This document shows positions 17,207-25,906 of a stretch of 51,333 bases of DNA, piece after piece (within the stretch, counting starts at the first letter, position 1; each line of letters starts with the position of its first letter). The stretch is from an uncultured Coriobacteriaceae bacterium. GTDB taxonomy: Bacteria > Actinomycetota > Coriobacteriia > Coriobacteriales > Atopobiaceae. Position numbers and translations under genes: made by a program. The stretch is from assembly GCA_902793195.1 (NCBI GenBank), contig CADBCS010000015.1, positions 1 through 51,333 on the forward strand, given 5' to 3'. The notes below the pieces were generated by a model. That model was given only the letters and a program-made list of their open reading frames with translations. It was not told where the DNA came from and did no database searches.

Positions 17207-17452
17207 ATGGATACGCGCGTGGCGGTTATTGGCATCATCGTCGAGAACGAGGAGTCGGTCGAGAAGCTCAATGCGGTTCTTCACGAGTACAGCGGCTATA
17301 TCATCGGGCGTATGGGAGTGCCCTACCGCGCACGTCGCATCAACGTGATAAGCGTGGCCGTTGATGCGCCCAACGATGTGATCTCGGCACTTGCCGGCAA
17401 GGTTGGCGACCTTGAGGGCGTGAGCGCAAAGACGGCATATTCCACGGTGTGA
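17207..17452 (+). CDS. TM1266-like small ACT-type protein
   Basis: An 81-residue cytosolic protein matching the pattern of the family annotated as putative iron-only hydrogenase system regulator (TM1266). It opens with RVAVIGIIVEN, has EYSGYIIGRMGVPYR in the centre and INVISVAVDAPNDVISAL before a GKVGDLEGVSAKTAYS end. The fold is a ferredoxin-like ACT domain. In other genomes it often sits with the hydEFG maturation genes; here no hydrogenase gene is nearby. The ATG follows GAGAGGAGAG. A 6-bp stem GCTGCG/CGCAGC at 17161-17175 precedes it. Confidence 0.8.
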   Translation: MDTRVAVIGIIVENEESVEKLNAVLHEYSGYIIGRMGVPYRARRINVISVAVDAPNDVISALAGKVGDLEGVSAKTAYSTV

Positions 17453-17526
17453 CAGTGCATGAGGCCAGCTCGAATGGCCATCGATTCTCGTGCGTATAGG
17501 CTTGCGTTTGGCGGAGGAGTGGTTTC

Positions 17527-18009
17527 GTGAAGAAGATCAAGTTGATTGTGACGGCCGTGGTGGTGGCCGTGCCCATAGCGGTTGGCGCCGTTGGGGTTGC
17601 CCTCATTAAGAGGCGTCTTAGCAAGAAGGCGGAGCAGGGCAGGAAGGGAAGGAAGCTGCTGCCCGACAACGCACGCGTGTCCATCGAGGAGCTGCTGATG
17701 CTCAAGGGGCAGGACCTCGTGCCGGACAAGTTGGGAAAGTCGCTGCTGGAGCGCAAGCTCGACTCCATGTCCGACCGCAACATCATCCTGCTCTATGCTC
17801 TGGTCAAGGTGGGCGAGGTCTTGCGGTCTCGCGGGGTCAGCGTGCGTGGGGCAAGCAAGGAGGACGTGCACGAGGCGCTTGCGACGTTCTCCAACATCAC
17901 GTCCGAGTCGCACAGTCGCAAGGACCTGCTCGCCGAGCTCGGGCGCTTTGGCTTCGAGGTGTGGTGCTCGATGCTCCAGGACGGCCTTACCCTGGTGGCC
18001 GCACAGTAG
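17527..18009 (+). CDS. Small membrane-anchored protein of unknown function
   Basis: Not recognised. The 160 residues start at a GTG with GGAGGAG upstream. One N-terminal hydrophobic helix (IKLIVTAVVVAVPIAVGAVGVAL, about 4-26) is followed by a basic stretch (KRRLSKKAEQGRKGRK), so the remainder is probably cytoplasmic. Residues 45-155 are predicted helical and carry many charged residues. It lies 74 bases after the TM1266-like gene on the same strand and may share its transcript. A long palindrome ends the unit. Confidence 0.75.
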   Translation: MKKIKLIVTAVVVAVPIAVGAVGVALIKRRLSKKAEQGRKGRKLLPDNARVSIEELLMLKGQDLVPDKLGKSLLERKLDSMSDRNIILLYALVKVGEVLRSRGVSVRGASKEDVHEALATFSNITSESHSRKDLLAELGRFGFEVWCSMLQDGLTLVAAQ

Positions 18010-18016
18010 CAGCCGC

Positions 18017-18076
18017 TCGGGGACCGTCCCCGGAGCTATACTCTACCGTCGGGGACGGTCCCCGACGGTAGAGTAT
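18017..18076. repeat. Palindrome family GGGACSGTCCC, copy B, probable bidirectional terminator
   Basis: One short unit (TCGGGGACCGTCCCCGG) is followed by a 39-bp palindrome at 18038-18076. In the palindrome, 19-bp arms ATACTCTACCGTCGGGGAC meet around one central base. It separates convergent genes ending at 18009 and 18082. Confidence 0.85.
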
Positions 18077-18081
18077 GCAGA

Positions 18082-19680
18082 CTAGGCGGCGGGTTTCGCG
18101 TCCTCCTCGGCCAAAGAGCCCGAGTCGCGTTTGACCGAGGACTTGATGTCCCTCTCGAGCTCGGCTATCTGCCTGTTCAGCGCGTTGACGTCCTGCTGCA
18201 GCTTGGCGCGCTCGCCTACGGTGAGGGTCTCGGACTCGTTGAGTCGTTCCTGTGCCAGGTCGGCATCCTTAGAGAGTATGTTGAGTACGGTCGTGAGGCG
18301 CATGTAGTCCTCATCTACCTGCGCCTGGGCGATTTCTGGCGAGTTGCCTCCCAGATCGATGCCCTCGGGAGGGCTGATGGCATAGAGCGAGAACAAAATG
18401 CCTCCCGCAACGGCCACGACCACGCACACGATGTTCATGATGGCCGGCCGCATGCGGGCGATGAAGCGCTCCAGCGCGGGGTAGACCCACCATGCGATGA
18501 CCGAGGCCGCGACACCAAACGCAACGGCGTTTTGCAGGCATACCTGACCCATAAAGTTAAAGGGCAGGTCCGAGTAGTCCCAGTTCTGGTGCTGTGCGTT
18601 AAACAAAAGGCCGCCAACGAGCTCGATGGCCGTGCAGGTAAGCGCATTGAGGACGAAGCTCACGATGTAGGGCAGGAAGCGATTCTTGAACGAGCTGCGC
18701 ATCTTGACGAAGAGGGGATAGAGGATGAGCGCGATGAGGACTACGGCCGCTCCCTCCATGGGGTAGGGGTAGAGCCAGTCGCGCCAAAGCATCGTGTTGC
18801 TGGGGTCGTACTCGCCCTGAACCAATCCCAGGCGTATGAACTGGCACATGCCCGCCTCCATCCAGTGCCCAAGGACCGAGAACACCACGAAGTAGATGAT
18901 GAGGTTGCGGTAGAACGGCCAGCTCTTGCGGTCGATAACGAGGGTGTCCTCGTCCTCCGACTCCCTGTAGCTCGAAAGGTCGTTGACGAGCACCATCTTT
19001 ACGCGATCCGAGAAGATGAAGTACAGCAGCATAAACAGGAAGTAACCGATGTTGGTGAATAGGTCCAACGTAATGTTGCCCTGGTAGAGGAACTTGGTGA
19101 CGATGGCGTGTACGAGCCCCAGCGCCGCGATTACGATTACGAGAGGCCTTCCTATCTTGAAGCGATTGACAAAGAAATAGAAGGCGACGGCCTCCAGGAC
19201 CACCATGAACCACTCCGAGATGTTGACCGCGCTGTAGACGACGGTGTCGCGCGAGGTGAGGATGAGAACCAACAGCGTCGCGACGATGTGCAGCACAAAG
19301 GACACCTGCACGAAACGCATGAAGCCTAGCCTGTTCGGGTTGCTAAACTTGATGGCATCGTATGCCTTCTTGGCCGACTTGGTGGCGGCGGCATGGTCGG
19401 CCTTCGCCTTGTTGCGCGCCTCGCGCTCCCGGTCGCGTGCCTCCTTGGCCTTCTTTCGATCGCCCATTGAGGCGGTGATAACGGTGAGTCGTGCCGCCTC
19501 GTCGACCTCGGCGTCGGACTCCATGGCAATGCCCGCCATGGCGACGGCCTCGGCGGCGTCGAGCTGAGCTTGCCTGGTGATGGCGGCTTGGTCGGCCTTG
19601 CCGGTGGAGAACGCGCGGTCCATCGCGCGTTCCGCATCCCGCAGATTTCTCTTGTGGGAGCTCGTGTTCTGTTGCGTCAT
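18082..19680 (-). CDS. CmpB-family (PF06541-like) multi-spanning membrane protein with helical tails
   Basis: Similar to proteins annotated as putative ABC transporter permease (ABC_trans_CmpB). The typical marks are GHWMEAGMCQFIRLGLVQGE, WLYPYPMEGAAVVL and IELVGGLLFN...WDYSDLPFNFMGQVCLQNAVAFG, around residues 245-370. No ATPase is adjacent, so a transporter role is unproven. The 532 residues add a long charged N-terminal region (1-115) rich in Ala/Lys/Glu and a C-terminal coiled coil (about 470-520, LQQDVNALNRQIAELERDI); both are likely cytoplasmic or extracytoplasmic scaffolds. About nine membrane helices lie between. The ATG at 19680 has GAGG 6 bases upstream. Confidence 0.82.
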   Translation of the reverse strand: MTQQNTSSHKRNLRDAERAMDRAFSTGKADQAAITRQAQLDAAEAVAMAGIAMESDAEVDEAARLTVITASMGDRKKAKEARDREREARNKAKADHAAATKSAKKAYDAIKFSNPNRLGFMRFVQVSFVLHIVATLLVLILTSRDTVVYSAVNISEWFMVVLEAVAFYFFVNRFKIGRPLVIVIAALGLVHAIVTKFLYQGNITLDLFTNIGYFLFMLLYFIFSDRVKMVLVNDLSSYRESEDEDTLVIDRKSWPFYRNLIIYFVVFSVLGHWMEAGMCQFIRLGLVQGEYDPSNTMLWRDWLYPYPMEGAAVVLIALILYPLFVKMRSSFKNRFLPYIVSFVLNALTCTAIELVGGLLFNAQHQNWDYSDLPFNFMGQVCLQNAVAFGVAASVIAWWVYPALERFIARMRPAIMNIVCVVVAVAGGILFSLYAISPPEGIDLGGNSPEIAQAQVDEDYMRLTTVLNILSKDADLAQERLNESETLTVGERAKLQQDVNALNRQIAELERDIKSSVKRDSGSLAEEDAKPAA

Positions 19681-19894
19681 GGCAGCCTCGCAATGATCGT
19701 AAGTCGTGTGTGGCGCGTTCCTATGATATACAAAACGGCCTGCGCATCTGTCGCAAGCAGTGATGGACAGCGAGAAACCTTGGCTGGCAACCCACAAGGG
19801 CATGAGAAAAGCCGGCCGCGACGGAGGAAAGCCCGTCGCGGCCGGCTGCGTTGCGCAAAGCGTGTCGCGGCGTCATGCCGCGCAGACGCAATCG

Positions 19895-20575
19895 CTAATC
19901 GCGGTCCAGTATGCTGAGGACGCGGAGCAAGATGTTGACGATGTCGATGTAGATGTTTGCGGCATAGAAGATGGCATTGGGTACCGTGGGCAGATCGCTG
20001 GACATGAGGTACGAGTCGTAGCCCAAGAAGCCGCAGAACAGCAGGATCACAATGTAGTCGAAGATGGTCTGGTGGGCGTGGAAGAAGAACACTGCCACGA
20101 ACTCGGCGATCATCACGCCGATGAGTCCCACGATCAGGATGCCGCCAATGCGCGAGAAGAACTCGGGGAACGTGACGCCTGCCACGAGGAAGATGCCCGA
20201 GACGCAGGCGGTGATGCCAAACGCGTGGGCTATGGTGCCAACGCTATAGCGTTGCAGCGTAATGGCGAGCGTAAAGCCAAAGGTGAGCGAGAACAGGATG
20301 TAGCCGATGAGGGTCATGGCGACGTTTTGCTTGTTCCTTCCCACGGACATGACGATGAGTCCGCCAAAGGTGCCAACGAGGGAGACGATCCAGACGATGA
20401 GGGGGTTCATGCCAACGAGCAGTCGGTCGATTCCGCCGCCGGCGGCAAACTGGTAGGTCCCCCACAGGACGATGAAGGAGACGGTGACGATGCCGTAGGT
20501 GAGCAGGTTGTATGCGCGTCGGTTGATGGTGGGTGCCGTTTGCTGTTGACTGAGTGAAGCTTCGTAACGATCCAC
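19895..20575 (-). CDS. Bax inhibitor-1/YccA family membrane protein
   Basis: Seven-helix membrane protein of the BI-1 family, some of whose bacterial members act as pH-dependent calcium leak channels. The 226 residues have a polar N-terminus, then repeated hydrophobic helices (YGIVTVSFIVLWG, IVWIVSLVGTFGG, and so on). The typical ending is IFDYIVILLFCGFLGYDSYLM followed by NAIFYAANIYIDIVNILLRVLSIL. The start is a GTG with AGGA 7 bases upstream. An ATG two bases before it on the same RNA is in another frame. A TACAAT at 20616-20621 may be the -10 element. Confidence 0.9.
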   Translation of the reverse strand: MDRYEASLSQQQTAPTINRRAYNLLTYGIVTVSFIVLWGTYQFAAGGGIDRLLVGMNPLIVWIVSLVGTFGGLIVMSVGRNKQNVAMTLIGYILFSLTFGFTLAITLQRYSVGTIAHAFGITACVSGIFLVAGVTFPEFFSRIGGILIVGLIGVMIAEFVAVFFFHAHQTIFDYIVILLFCGFLGYDSYLMSSDLPTVPNAIFYAANIYIDIVNILLRVLSILDRD

Positions 20576-20615
20576 GTCATGTTCCTTTCTGGTAAGAGCT
20601 GATCCGACACATCTC

Positions 20616-20621
20616 ATTGTA
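20616..20621 (-). promoter_or_regulatory. Candidate -10 element for the BI-1 gene
   Basis: TACAAT on the minus strand, 41 bases before the GTG start. TTGGAC lies 20 bases further upstream, a wider gap than usual, so the pairing is uncertain. Confidence 0.35.
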
Positions 20622-20836
20622 CACGCGAATGCCTTTCGCGAGTCCAACCCATTTCTGGTATACCCATCACGTGCGTGGCATATAACCAGCCCAGAGGTGG
20701 CGTGATGTGGCCGTGCGCATGCGCTCGCACGCACCACCCCTCTTGTTTGTGCATGTTTTTGTGCGTTCGACCTTTTCTCGCGCGCCCGTTTCCGCTAGCA
20801 TAGCTTTGTTTGTGAGTCAAATAGTAAGGAGATCGC

Positions 20837-21634
20837 ATGTCCGGACACTCTAAGTGGGCTACCACCAAGCACAAGAAGGCCGCGATCGACGCCAAGCGCT
20901 CGTCGCTCTTCTCCAAGCTTTCGCGTAACATTACCGTTGCTGCCAAGGTCGGCGGAGACCCCAACCCGGACAACAACGCCTCGCTCGCCGCCGCCGTAGC
21001 ACGCGCGCGCATGGTATCCATGCCCAACGCCAAGATCAAGGCAGCCATCGATAAGGCCTTTGGCTCCGGGTCCGACGCAGCCGTGTACAGCGAGATCGTG
21101 TACGAGGGCTATGGTCCGGCGGGCGTCGCCTTCTACGTGGAGTGCCTGACCGACAACAAGAACCGCACCGCGGCAGACGTGCGTTCCGCCTTCACCCACT
21201 CCGGCGGCAGCCTGGGCACCTCGGGTTCGGTCGCGTTCCAGTTCGAGCGCAAGGGCTCCATTGCCGTCGAGAAGGTCATCAAGAGCGATGACAAGAGGGT
21301 TCCCGACCGTCAGAACGCCGTGGACGAGGACGAGTTCATGATGGCCGTGGCCGAGGCTGGTGGCGACGACTACGAGGATGCCGGCGACGAGTGGATCGTG
21401 TGGACCGCATACGACGAGATCCAGGACGTGCAGAAGGGGCTCGAGGAGCAGGGCATCGAGGTCAAGGGCTCCGAGCTCACGCGCGTTCCCACCAACCCCA
21501 CGCCGGTGAGCGTCAACGACGCCAAGAAGGTCCAGCGCCTCGCCGACCGACTGGACGACCTCGAGGACGTGCAGAACGTCTACAACACGATGGATGTCAC
21601 CGACGAAATCGCAGAGGCGCTCGACGCGGAGTAG
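20837..21634 (+). CDS. YebC/PmpR-family protein
   Basis: Cytosolic protein of the YebC/TACO1 family. Members act as DNA-binding regulators or, as shown more recently for several, help ribosomes through proline-rich stretches. The start is typical: MSGHSKWATTKHKKAAIDAKRS. It continues with FSKLSRNITVAAKVGGDPNPDNN and the YEGYGPAGVAFYVECLTDNKNRT signature (about 88-110). The 265 residues exceed the usual 240-250, mainly through an acidic insertion around 150-175 (SDDKRVPDRQNAVDEDEF). TAAGGAG stands 5 bases before the ATG. It overlaps in regulation with the J-domain gene three bases downstream. Confidence 0.95.
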   Translation: MSGHSKWATTKHKKAAIDAKRSSLFSKLSRNITVAAKVGGDPNPDNNASLAAAVARARMVSMPNAKIKAAIDKAFGSGSDAAVYSEIVYEGYGPAGVAFYVECLTDNKNRTAADVRSAFTHSGGSLGTSGSVAFQFERKGSIAVEKVIKSDDKRVPDRQNAVDEDEFMMAVAEAGGDDYEDAGDEWIVWTAYDEIQDVQKGLEEQGIEVKGSELTRVPTNPTPVSVNDAKKVQRLADRLDDLEDVQNVYNTMDVTDEIAEALDAE

Positions 21635-21637
21635 CCG

Positions 21638-22624
21638 GTGCGACGCCAGGAGATGAGCAAGGAGGCAGCCGAAGAGGTTCTCCGGCTGCCTCGTCAGTAT
21701 ACAAAGAACGACCTGCGCAAGGCGTATACCAAGCTCGCCCGCCGATATCATCCGGATGCGGCGGCAAAGCACCACTACGACGCGGCGACCGCCCAGCAGC
21801 TGATGGTCGAGGCCAACAAGGCATACGACGTGCTCAAAAAGCAGTTTGCGGGCAAGCCCGGTCGTGTGGTGCAGCGCGGCGAGTCGGGCGTTACCGTTAC
21901 GGTTGGGGTCACGGACGGCCCTTCGGACGCAGGCGGCTCATCAAGAAGGAAGAACTTCTACGAGCAGTATGCCAACGAGAACATCTGGGAGAGCTCCGAG
22001 GGATGGAGCAGCGAGGTGTCGGTGGAGAAGCCGCCCCTCAGCCTGCGCACCATCTTGCTCGGTCCGGTGTTTCTTCGCGTGGTGTTTACGGCGCTGTTCG
22101 CATGGGTCTGGTGGAACACGTTTCCGTTGCTCGGGCACAACTCGCCCCGATACTTTCCTGCGGGGGACTGGACGATTCTGGACGTGGCGCGCCTGGTGGC
22201 CGGCATGGTGTATCCCACGTACCTCGTGGTGTACGAGGCGGCATCGGGACTCATCTCCGGCTTCGTGCGCGAGGTGCTCAACGGGGCGTTCTCGTGGCTC
22301 GTGGGGCGCTATGTGGACCTTCGGCCGCGGACGTCGTCGTATGGCTGCTCCCTCTACAAGCTCCTGCGCAACCAGGTGTATGCGCTGCTCTTGGCACCCA
22401 TTGCCCTGTATCTCATAGCGCTGTGCCTCACTTCGGGTCAGATGGCCCTAAAGATCGTGTTTGGGCTGCTGGGAGGGCTTCTGGTCCTCGACTCGCTGGC
22501 GGCGTTCGTGCGCGGCGGTCTCATAAACGTGTGGACGAGTGCGCTGGCCGATCGCGTTGAGGCCGTCTACCTGCTCGTTCGTCGCAGGATGCTGGAGCGT
22601 TGCGGAGTGGCGCCCAAGGCATAG
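21638..22624 (+). CDS. Membrane J-domain protein
   Basis: DnaJ-like co-chaperone tethered to the membrane. Residues 9-70 form a J-domain with the essential HPD (38-40) in ARRYHPDAAAKH, followed by ANKAYDVLKKQF. There is no Gly/Phe-rich region, zinc domain or DnaJ C-terminal domain. After a polar linker (75-130) come three or four hydrophobic segments between about 140 and 300. It is therefore not the housekeeping DnaJ but may recruit DnaK to the membrane. The start is a GTG 3 bases after the yebC stop, with GGAG in the end of yebC; the next ATG (residue 6) has no room for a ribosome binding site. Confidence 0.88.
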   Translation: MRRQEMSKEAAEEVLRLPRQYTKNDLRKAYTKLARRYHPDAAAKHHYDAATAQQLMVEANKAYDVLKKQFAGKPGRVVQRGESGVTVTVGVTDGPSDAGGSSRRKNFYEQYANENIWESSEGWSSEVSVEKPPLSLRTILLGPVFLRVVFTALFAWVWWNTFPLLGHNSPRYFPAGDWTILDVARLVAGMVYPTYLVVYEAASGLISGFVREVLNGAFSWLVGRYVDLRPRTSSYGCSLYKLLRNQVYALLLAPIALYLIALCLTSGQMALKIVFGLLGGLLVLDSLAAFVRGGLINVWTSALADRVEAVYLLVRRRMLERCGVAPKA

Positions 22625-22823
22625 GACGGCGTTTGGCCTGTTCGCGCCGAGGCCGCCGCGCACGCGCCCTGAACGGTGGTCGCACCAGCTTGGAACGATG
22701 ACTTGTGCGGATTGTGAAACTACCCGTGGCATCGGTGGGCTTGCGACGTGCGCCCGTTGGGATGTCTAAAATGGGGTTCCGCATCATGTTTGCCAAACAA
22801 ACGCAGCAGAACTGGGAGAGTGA

Positions 22824-24200
22824 ATGAGCAAGCGCAATCCCTATGACGACTACGACGCCATCGATCCGTGGGACAGCAAGGATGATTCGCTGGAAGGGCG
22901 CGTGCCCAACGTGCCCACGGGCTTCTCGGATGGCTTTGAGTACGACGAGGACGAGATCGATCCCATCGACGCAATTGGCACGAACGGTTACGGCTTCGAC
23001 GACATAACCTATCGCCAGCCCTCGTCGCCACCGGAGGTGCTGTCACGCGGCTCCACGGAGTCGTTGCCCAAGACGATGGTTCGCGCGCGTCTGGGCGATG
23101 CCATCCCCAAGGGGTCCACGGCCGCATACGACCAGGACCAGATTCTTAGGCGCCGCAACGACGGACGCAAGACCGGAAGGTCGCATGGCCGCCAGCAGGC
23201 GTACGACCCACGCGCGCAGCAGGCTGGCTACGTGAATACCGCAGACCAGCAGCCAATGGGACAGGGCGGTGGCCCCAGGATGCCCAGGCGTCGCAGGCGC
23301 CGGCACCTCAACGGCTTTGTAAAGCTGCTCATTGCGATCGCCATCATCGTTGGTGGGTACTGGCTCGTGGCACATCCCATCGACGACAGGCTCGCGTTTA
23401 CGCCAGAGGAGCAGCAGACGGTCAACGGCACCCTCTCGTGGGGAGTGCCCGGCATGCCGTACTACGTGCTCGCGCTGGGTTCCGACGCGCGTGAGGGAGA
23501 CACCTATTCTCGTACCGACACCATGATGCTGGTGCGCGTGGACATTATTGGTGCCAAGCTCACCCTCGTTTCCATTCCACGCGACACTATGGTGGAGATC
23601 GAGGGTCAGGGTACGCAAAAGATAAACGCCGCCTATGCGTTTGGCGGTGCGGGTGGCGCCGTAAAGGCGGTGTCCAAGCTCATGGGCGTGCCCATACACC
23701 ATGTGGCGGTCGTCCACTTTGAGGAGCTCGCCGGGCTCGTTGACTATTTGGGCGGCGTGACGGTGGACGTGCCCGTCGAGGTGTACGACCCCGACTACAC
23801 TGGCCTCATGCTCGACGAAGGCACCCAGACGCTGGACGGCGAGACGGCGCTGCTGTGGGCACGTACGCGCTACGGCTTTACGGACGGAGACTTCCAGCGG
23901 CAGGCCAACCAGCGCATTCTTCTCTCGGCGCTCATGAACCGCATGCTCTCGCTGTCTCCTGCCGAGATGCCCGGCGCGCTCGAGATGATGGGCGACCTCA
24001 TTGGGACCGACCTGCGCTGCTACAACCTGGTACCGCTGTTCATCCGCCTCAAGCTGTCCAACCCCACGATCTACCAGTGCTCGGTTCCCTCCACGACCGA
24101 CACCATTGACGGCGTGAGCTACGTGATCGCCAACGAGGAGGAGCTCGCCGAGATGATGCGCGTCGTCAACGCCGGCGGCGACCCGGAGGAGCTGACCTAG
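22824..24200 (+). CDS. LytR-CpsA-Psr (LCP) family cell-wall glycopolymer ligase
   Basis: LCP proteins transfer undecaprenyl-linked glycopolymers onto peptidoglycan on the outer face of the membrane. A long, acidic, disordered cytoplasmic part (1-163) precedes one membrane helix (about 164-185, FVKLLIAIAIIVGGYWLV). The LCP domain (about 212-365) has ALGSDAREGDTYSRTDTMML with the pyrophosphate-binding Arg/Asp residues, VSIPRDTMVEIEG, KINAAYAFGG and the end LLWARTRYGFTDGDFQRQANQR. The cytoplasmic region is longer than usual. GGGAGAG precedes the ATG. It is a single-gene unit. Confidence 0.94.
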   Translation: MSKRNPYDDYDAIDPWDSKDDSLEGRVPNVPTGFSDGFEYDEDEIDPIDAIGTNGYGFDDITYRQPSSPPEVLSRGSTESLPKTMVRARLGDAIPKGSTAAYDQDQILRRRNDGRKTGRSHGRQQAYDPRAQQAGYVNTADQQPMGQGGGPRMPRRRRRRHLNGFVKLLIAIAIIVGGYWLVAHPIDDRLAFTPEEQQTVNGTLSWGVPGMPYYVLALGSDAREGDTYSRTDTMMLVRVDIIGAKLTLVSIPRDTMVEIEGQGTQKINAAYAFGGAGGAVKAVSKLMGVPIHHVAVVHFEELAGLVDYLGGVTVDVPVEVYDPDYTGLMLDEGTQTLDGETALLWARTRYGFTDGDFQRQANQRILLSALMNRMLSLSPAEMPGALEMMGDLIGTDLRCYNLVPLFIRLKLSNPTIYQCSVPSTTDTIDGVSYVIANEEELAEMMRVVNAGGDPEELT

Positions 24201-24202
24201 GC

Positions 24203-24236
24203 TGTTACGTTGGGGAAACTGTCACGTTGGGGATAC
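24203..24236. repeat. Tandem 17-bp repeat TGTYACGTTGGGGAWAC
   Basis: Two copies (24203-24219 and 24220-24236) differ at two positions. A related CCACGTTGGGGATAA occurs at 36422, in another intergenic region. The pair lies just past the LCP stop codon and upstream of the AmaP operon. Function unknown. Confidence 0.7.
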
Positions 24237-24367
24237 TCCTGCCCGTGGCAGTTTGCCGGCGCGGCGTCCCGGGGCACATCAAAGACCGTTTGGGATTGCG
24301 CGCGCATAGACTGCTTTTATAAGGGGTATCCTCTTTGTATGTCTGTGACGAGGAGGAGGATGGGCGC

Positions 24368-25168
24368 ATGAGTTGGTTTAAAAGGCTGTGCCTCTTTGTG
24401 TTTGGCGTGTCCGGCATACTTGCGCTTGGGTCGATCGTGCTCACGCAGGTGGGGCCGTGGATACCGCATTTCAGGGGCATGCTGGAGCTGCAGTGGTTCT
24501 ACATCGCCCTCGAGGTGTTGGTGTGCGTAACGGGATTCGGCCTGCTCACATGCGTGCTCGTGTCGCTCTTCTCGCCGCGCAATCCCAAGGAGACGGTCGT
24601 CGCCGAGGTCGACGGCGGGCAGATTACCGTGACCCGCGCCGCCATCGCCAAGCAGGCGAAGCATGTGGTGGAGGCAGACGGCACGTGCGTGGCGGCCTGG
24701 GTGGGCGTTCGCGTACGCAAGCGTGGGCACGTGCGCGTGAGCGTTCGGGTGCGGCCGCGCAAGCCCATCGACGTTATCAGGCGCGGAGAGGAGCTGTATG
24801 CCGAGCTGGCCGAGGGGCTCTCGTACGTGTGTGGCGACTCCGTGCAGTCGATCGACATCGTATTTGCCGAGCCAGATCAGATGGGCGACCTTGCCGTGCG
24901 GGTCGAGTCGCGCCAGGAGCAGATGGCAGCCGAGCATGCAAGCGCCACGTTGGAGTCGGACTCCATCACCATCCCCATGAACTCCGCGCCGGTGGAGGAC
25001 GCCATCGCACAGGCTGACGTCACGTCTCAGTCGGCCGAGACGCTCGAGTCCGAGCCACAGCCCGAGCCCCAGGCGGACGTTTCTGCATCAGGGGAGTGGG
25101 AGGCCGATAAGGCGAATGCCCAGACTCCCCAGAACATCGTGGTGCCCATGCATGCCGAGGAGGTGTAG
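24368..25168 (+). CDS. amaP: AmaP-like membrane anchor of the Asp23 operon
   Basis: In staphylococci AmaP holds Asp23 at the membrane. This 266-residue protein has the family layout: two N-terminal membrane helices (about 7-27 and 45-68) in a hairpin, then an Asp23-like cytoplasmic domain (about 75-185) with GGQITVTRAAIAKQAKHVV and VSVRVRPRKPIDVI. An acidic disordered tail follows (190-266, ending NIVVPMHAEEV). Alternative upstream starts exist, but GAGGAGGAGG lies 7 bases before this ATG. First gene of the amaP-DUF2273-asp23 operon, with 3 bases to the next gene. Confidence 0.88.
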   Translation: MSWFKRLCLFVFGVSGILALGSIVLTQVGPWIPHFRGMLELQWFYIALEVLVCVTGFGLLTCVLVSLFSPRNPKETVVAEVDGGQITVTRAAIAKQAKHVVEADGTCVAAWVGVRVRKRGHVRVSVRVRPRKPIDVIRRGEELYAELAEGLSYVCGDSVQSIDIVFAEPDQMGDLAVRVESRQEQMAAEHASATLESDSITIPMNSAPVEDAIAQADVTSQSAETLESEPQPEPQADVSASGEWEADKANAQTPQNIVVPMHAEEV

Positions 25169-25171
25169 CCA

Positions 25172-25852
25172 ATGCCAGGTAGCGACTCGAATCGGAGCAA
25201 GGGCCTGCGCATGACCGTGGAGGTCTCGGCGACAAGCGCGAACGAGACCGGTAAGGACGCACCGCGCGCGGACGACGAGCAGTACGTGAGCGTGCCTGCG
25301 CCAAAGCACCCTGGTACGTCTGCACCCGCACCCGCACGGTCGACTTCGGCACCGGCCCCCAAGGTTACGATAGATGCCGGTGAGACGCCGGAGCCAGCCG
25401 CCAGACCACAGGCTGCCGAATCCCAGCCAGTCAGACCACAGGCCACCGAGCAGCCACGGCGCACGGTCGTGGAGGGCCCAGGAGATGCGGCCGCCTCGAG
25501 CGCTGCTGGCGACACCGCCCCCGAGCAGCCCACGGGACGGCAGACGAGCAGCCAGTCCGCTGATACCCAGGGCAGCGCACAGCAGCAGCGGTCGGGCATG
25601 ACGTTTAGGGAGGCACGCCAGGCGGCAGCGGGATGGGTGCATCGCACGTTCCCCGGACACGAGTACGCGTTCATGGGTGCCATGCTGGCGCTGGTGCTGG
25701 CCGGACTCGTGTTTGCCATCGGCATCGTGCGCGTCCTGTTTATCTGCGTGCTGGTGGTCGTCGGCATTGCCGTAGGCCAGCTGTTCGACGGCGACCCCAA
25801 GATCATTCGCGCGGTGCGCAACCTGTTCTCCAACGATCAGGGACAGCGCTAG
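25172..25852 (+). CDS. DUF2273-type small membrane protein with disordered N-terminus
   Basis: The C-terminal 60 residues (about 162-222) match the DUF2273 pattern of two tightly packed helices ending in GQLFDGDPKIIRAVRNLFS. That protein accompanies Asp23 in Gram-positive operons. Here it carries an added 150-residue Pro/Ala/Ser/Gln-rich N-terminal region that is likely cytoplasmic and disordered; typical members are only 60-100 residues. AGGAGG stands 8 bases before the ATG, inside the end of amaP. Confidence 0.85.
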   Translation: MPGSDSNRSKGLRMTVEVSATSANETGKDAPRADDEQYVSVPAPKHPGTSAPAPARSTSAPAPKVTIDAGETPEPAARPQAAESQPVRPQATEQPRRTVVEGPGDAAASSAAGDTAPEQPTGRQTSSQSADTQGSAQQQRSGMTFREARQAAAGWVHRTFPGHEYAFMGAMLALVLAGLVFAIGIVRVLFICVLVVVGIAVGQLFDGDPKIIRAVRNLFSNDQGQR

Positions 25853-25906
25853 CAAAGGTTGGTAAGGTGTACGTGTGCATGCCACACGAACAAGAAAGGA
25901 GCGACT

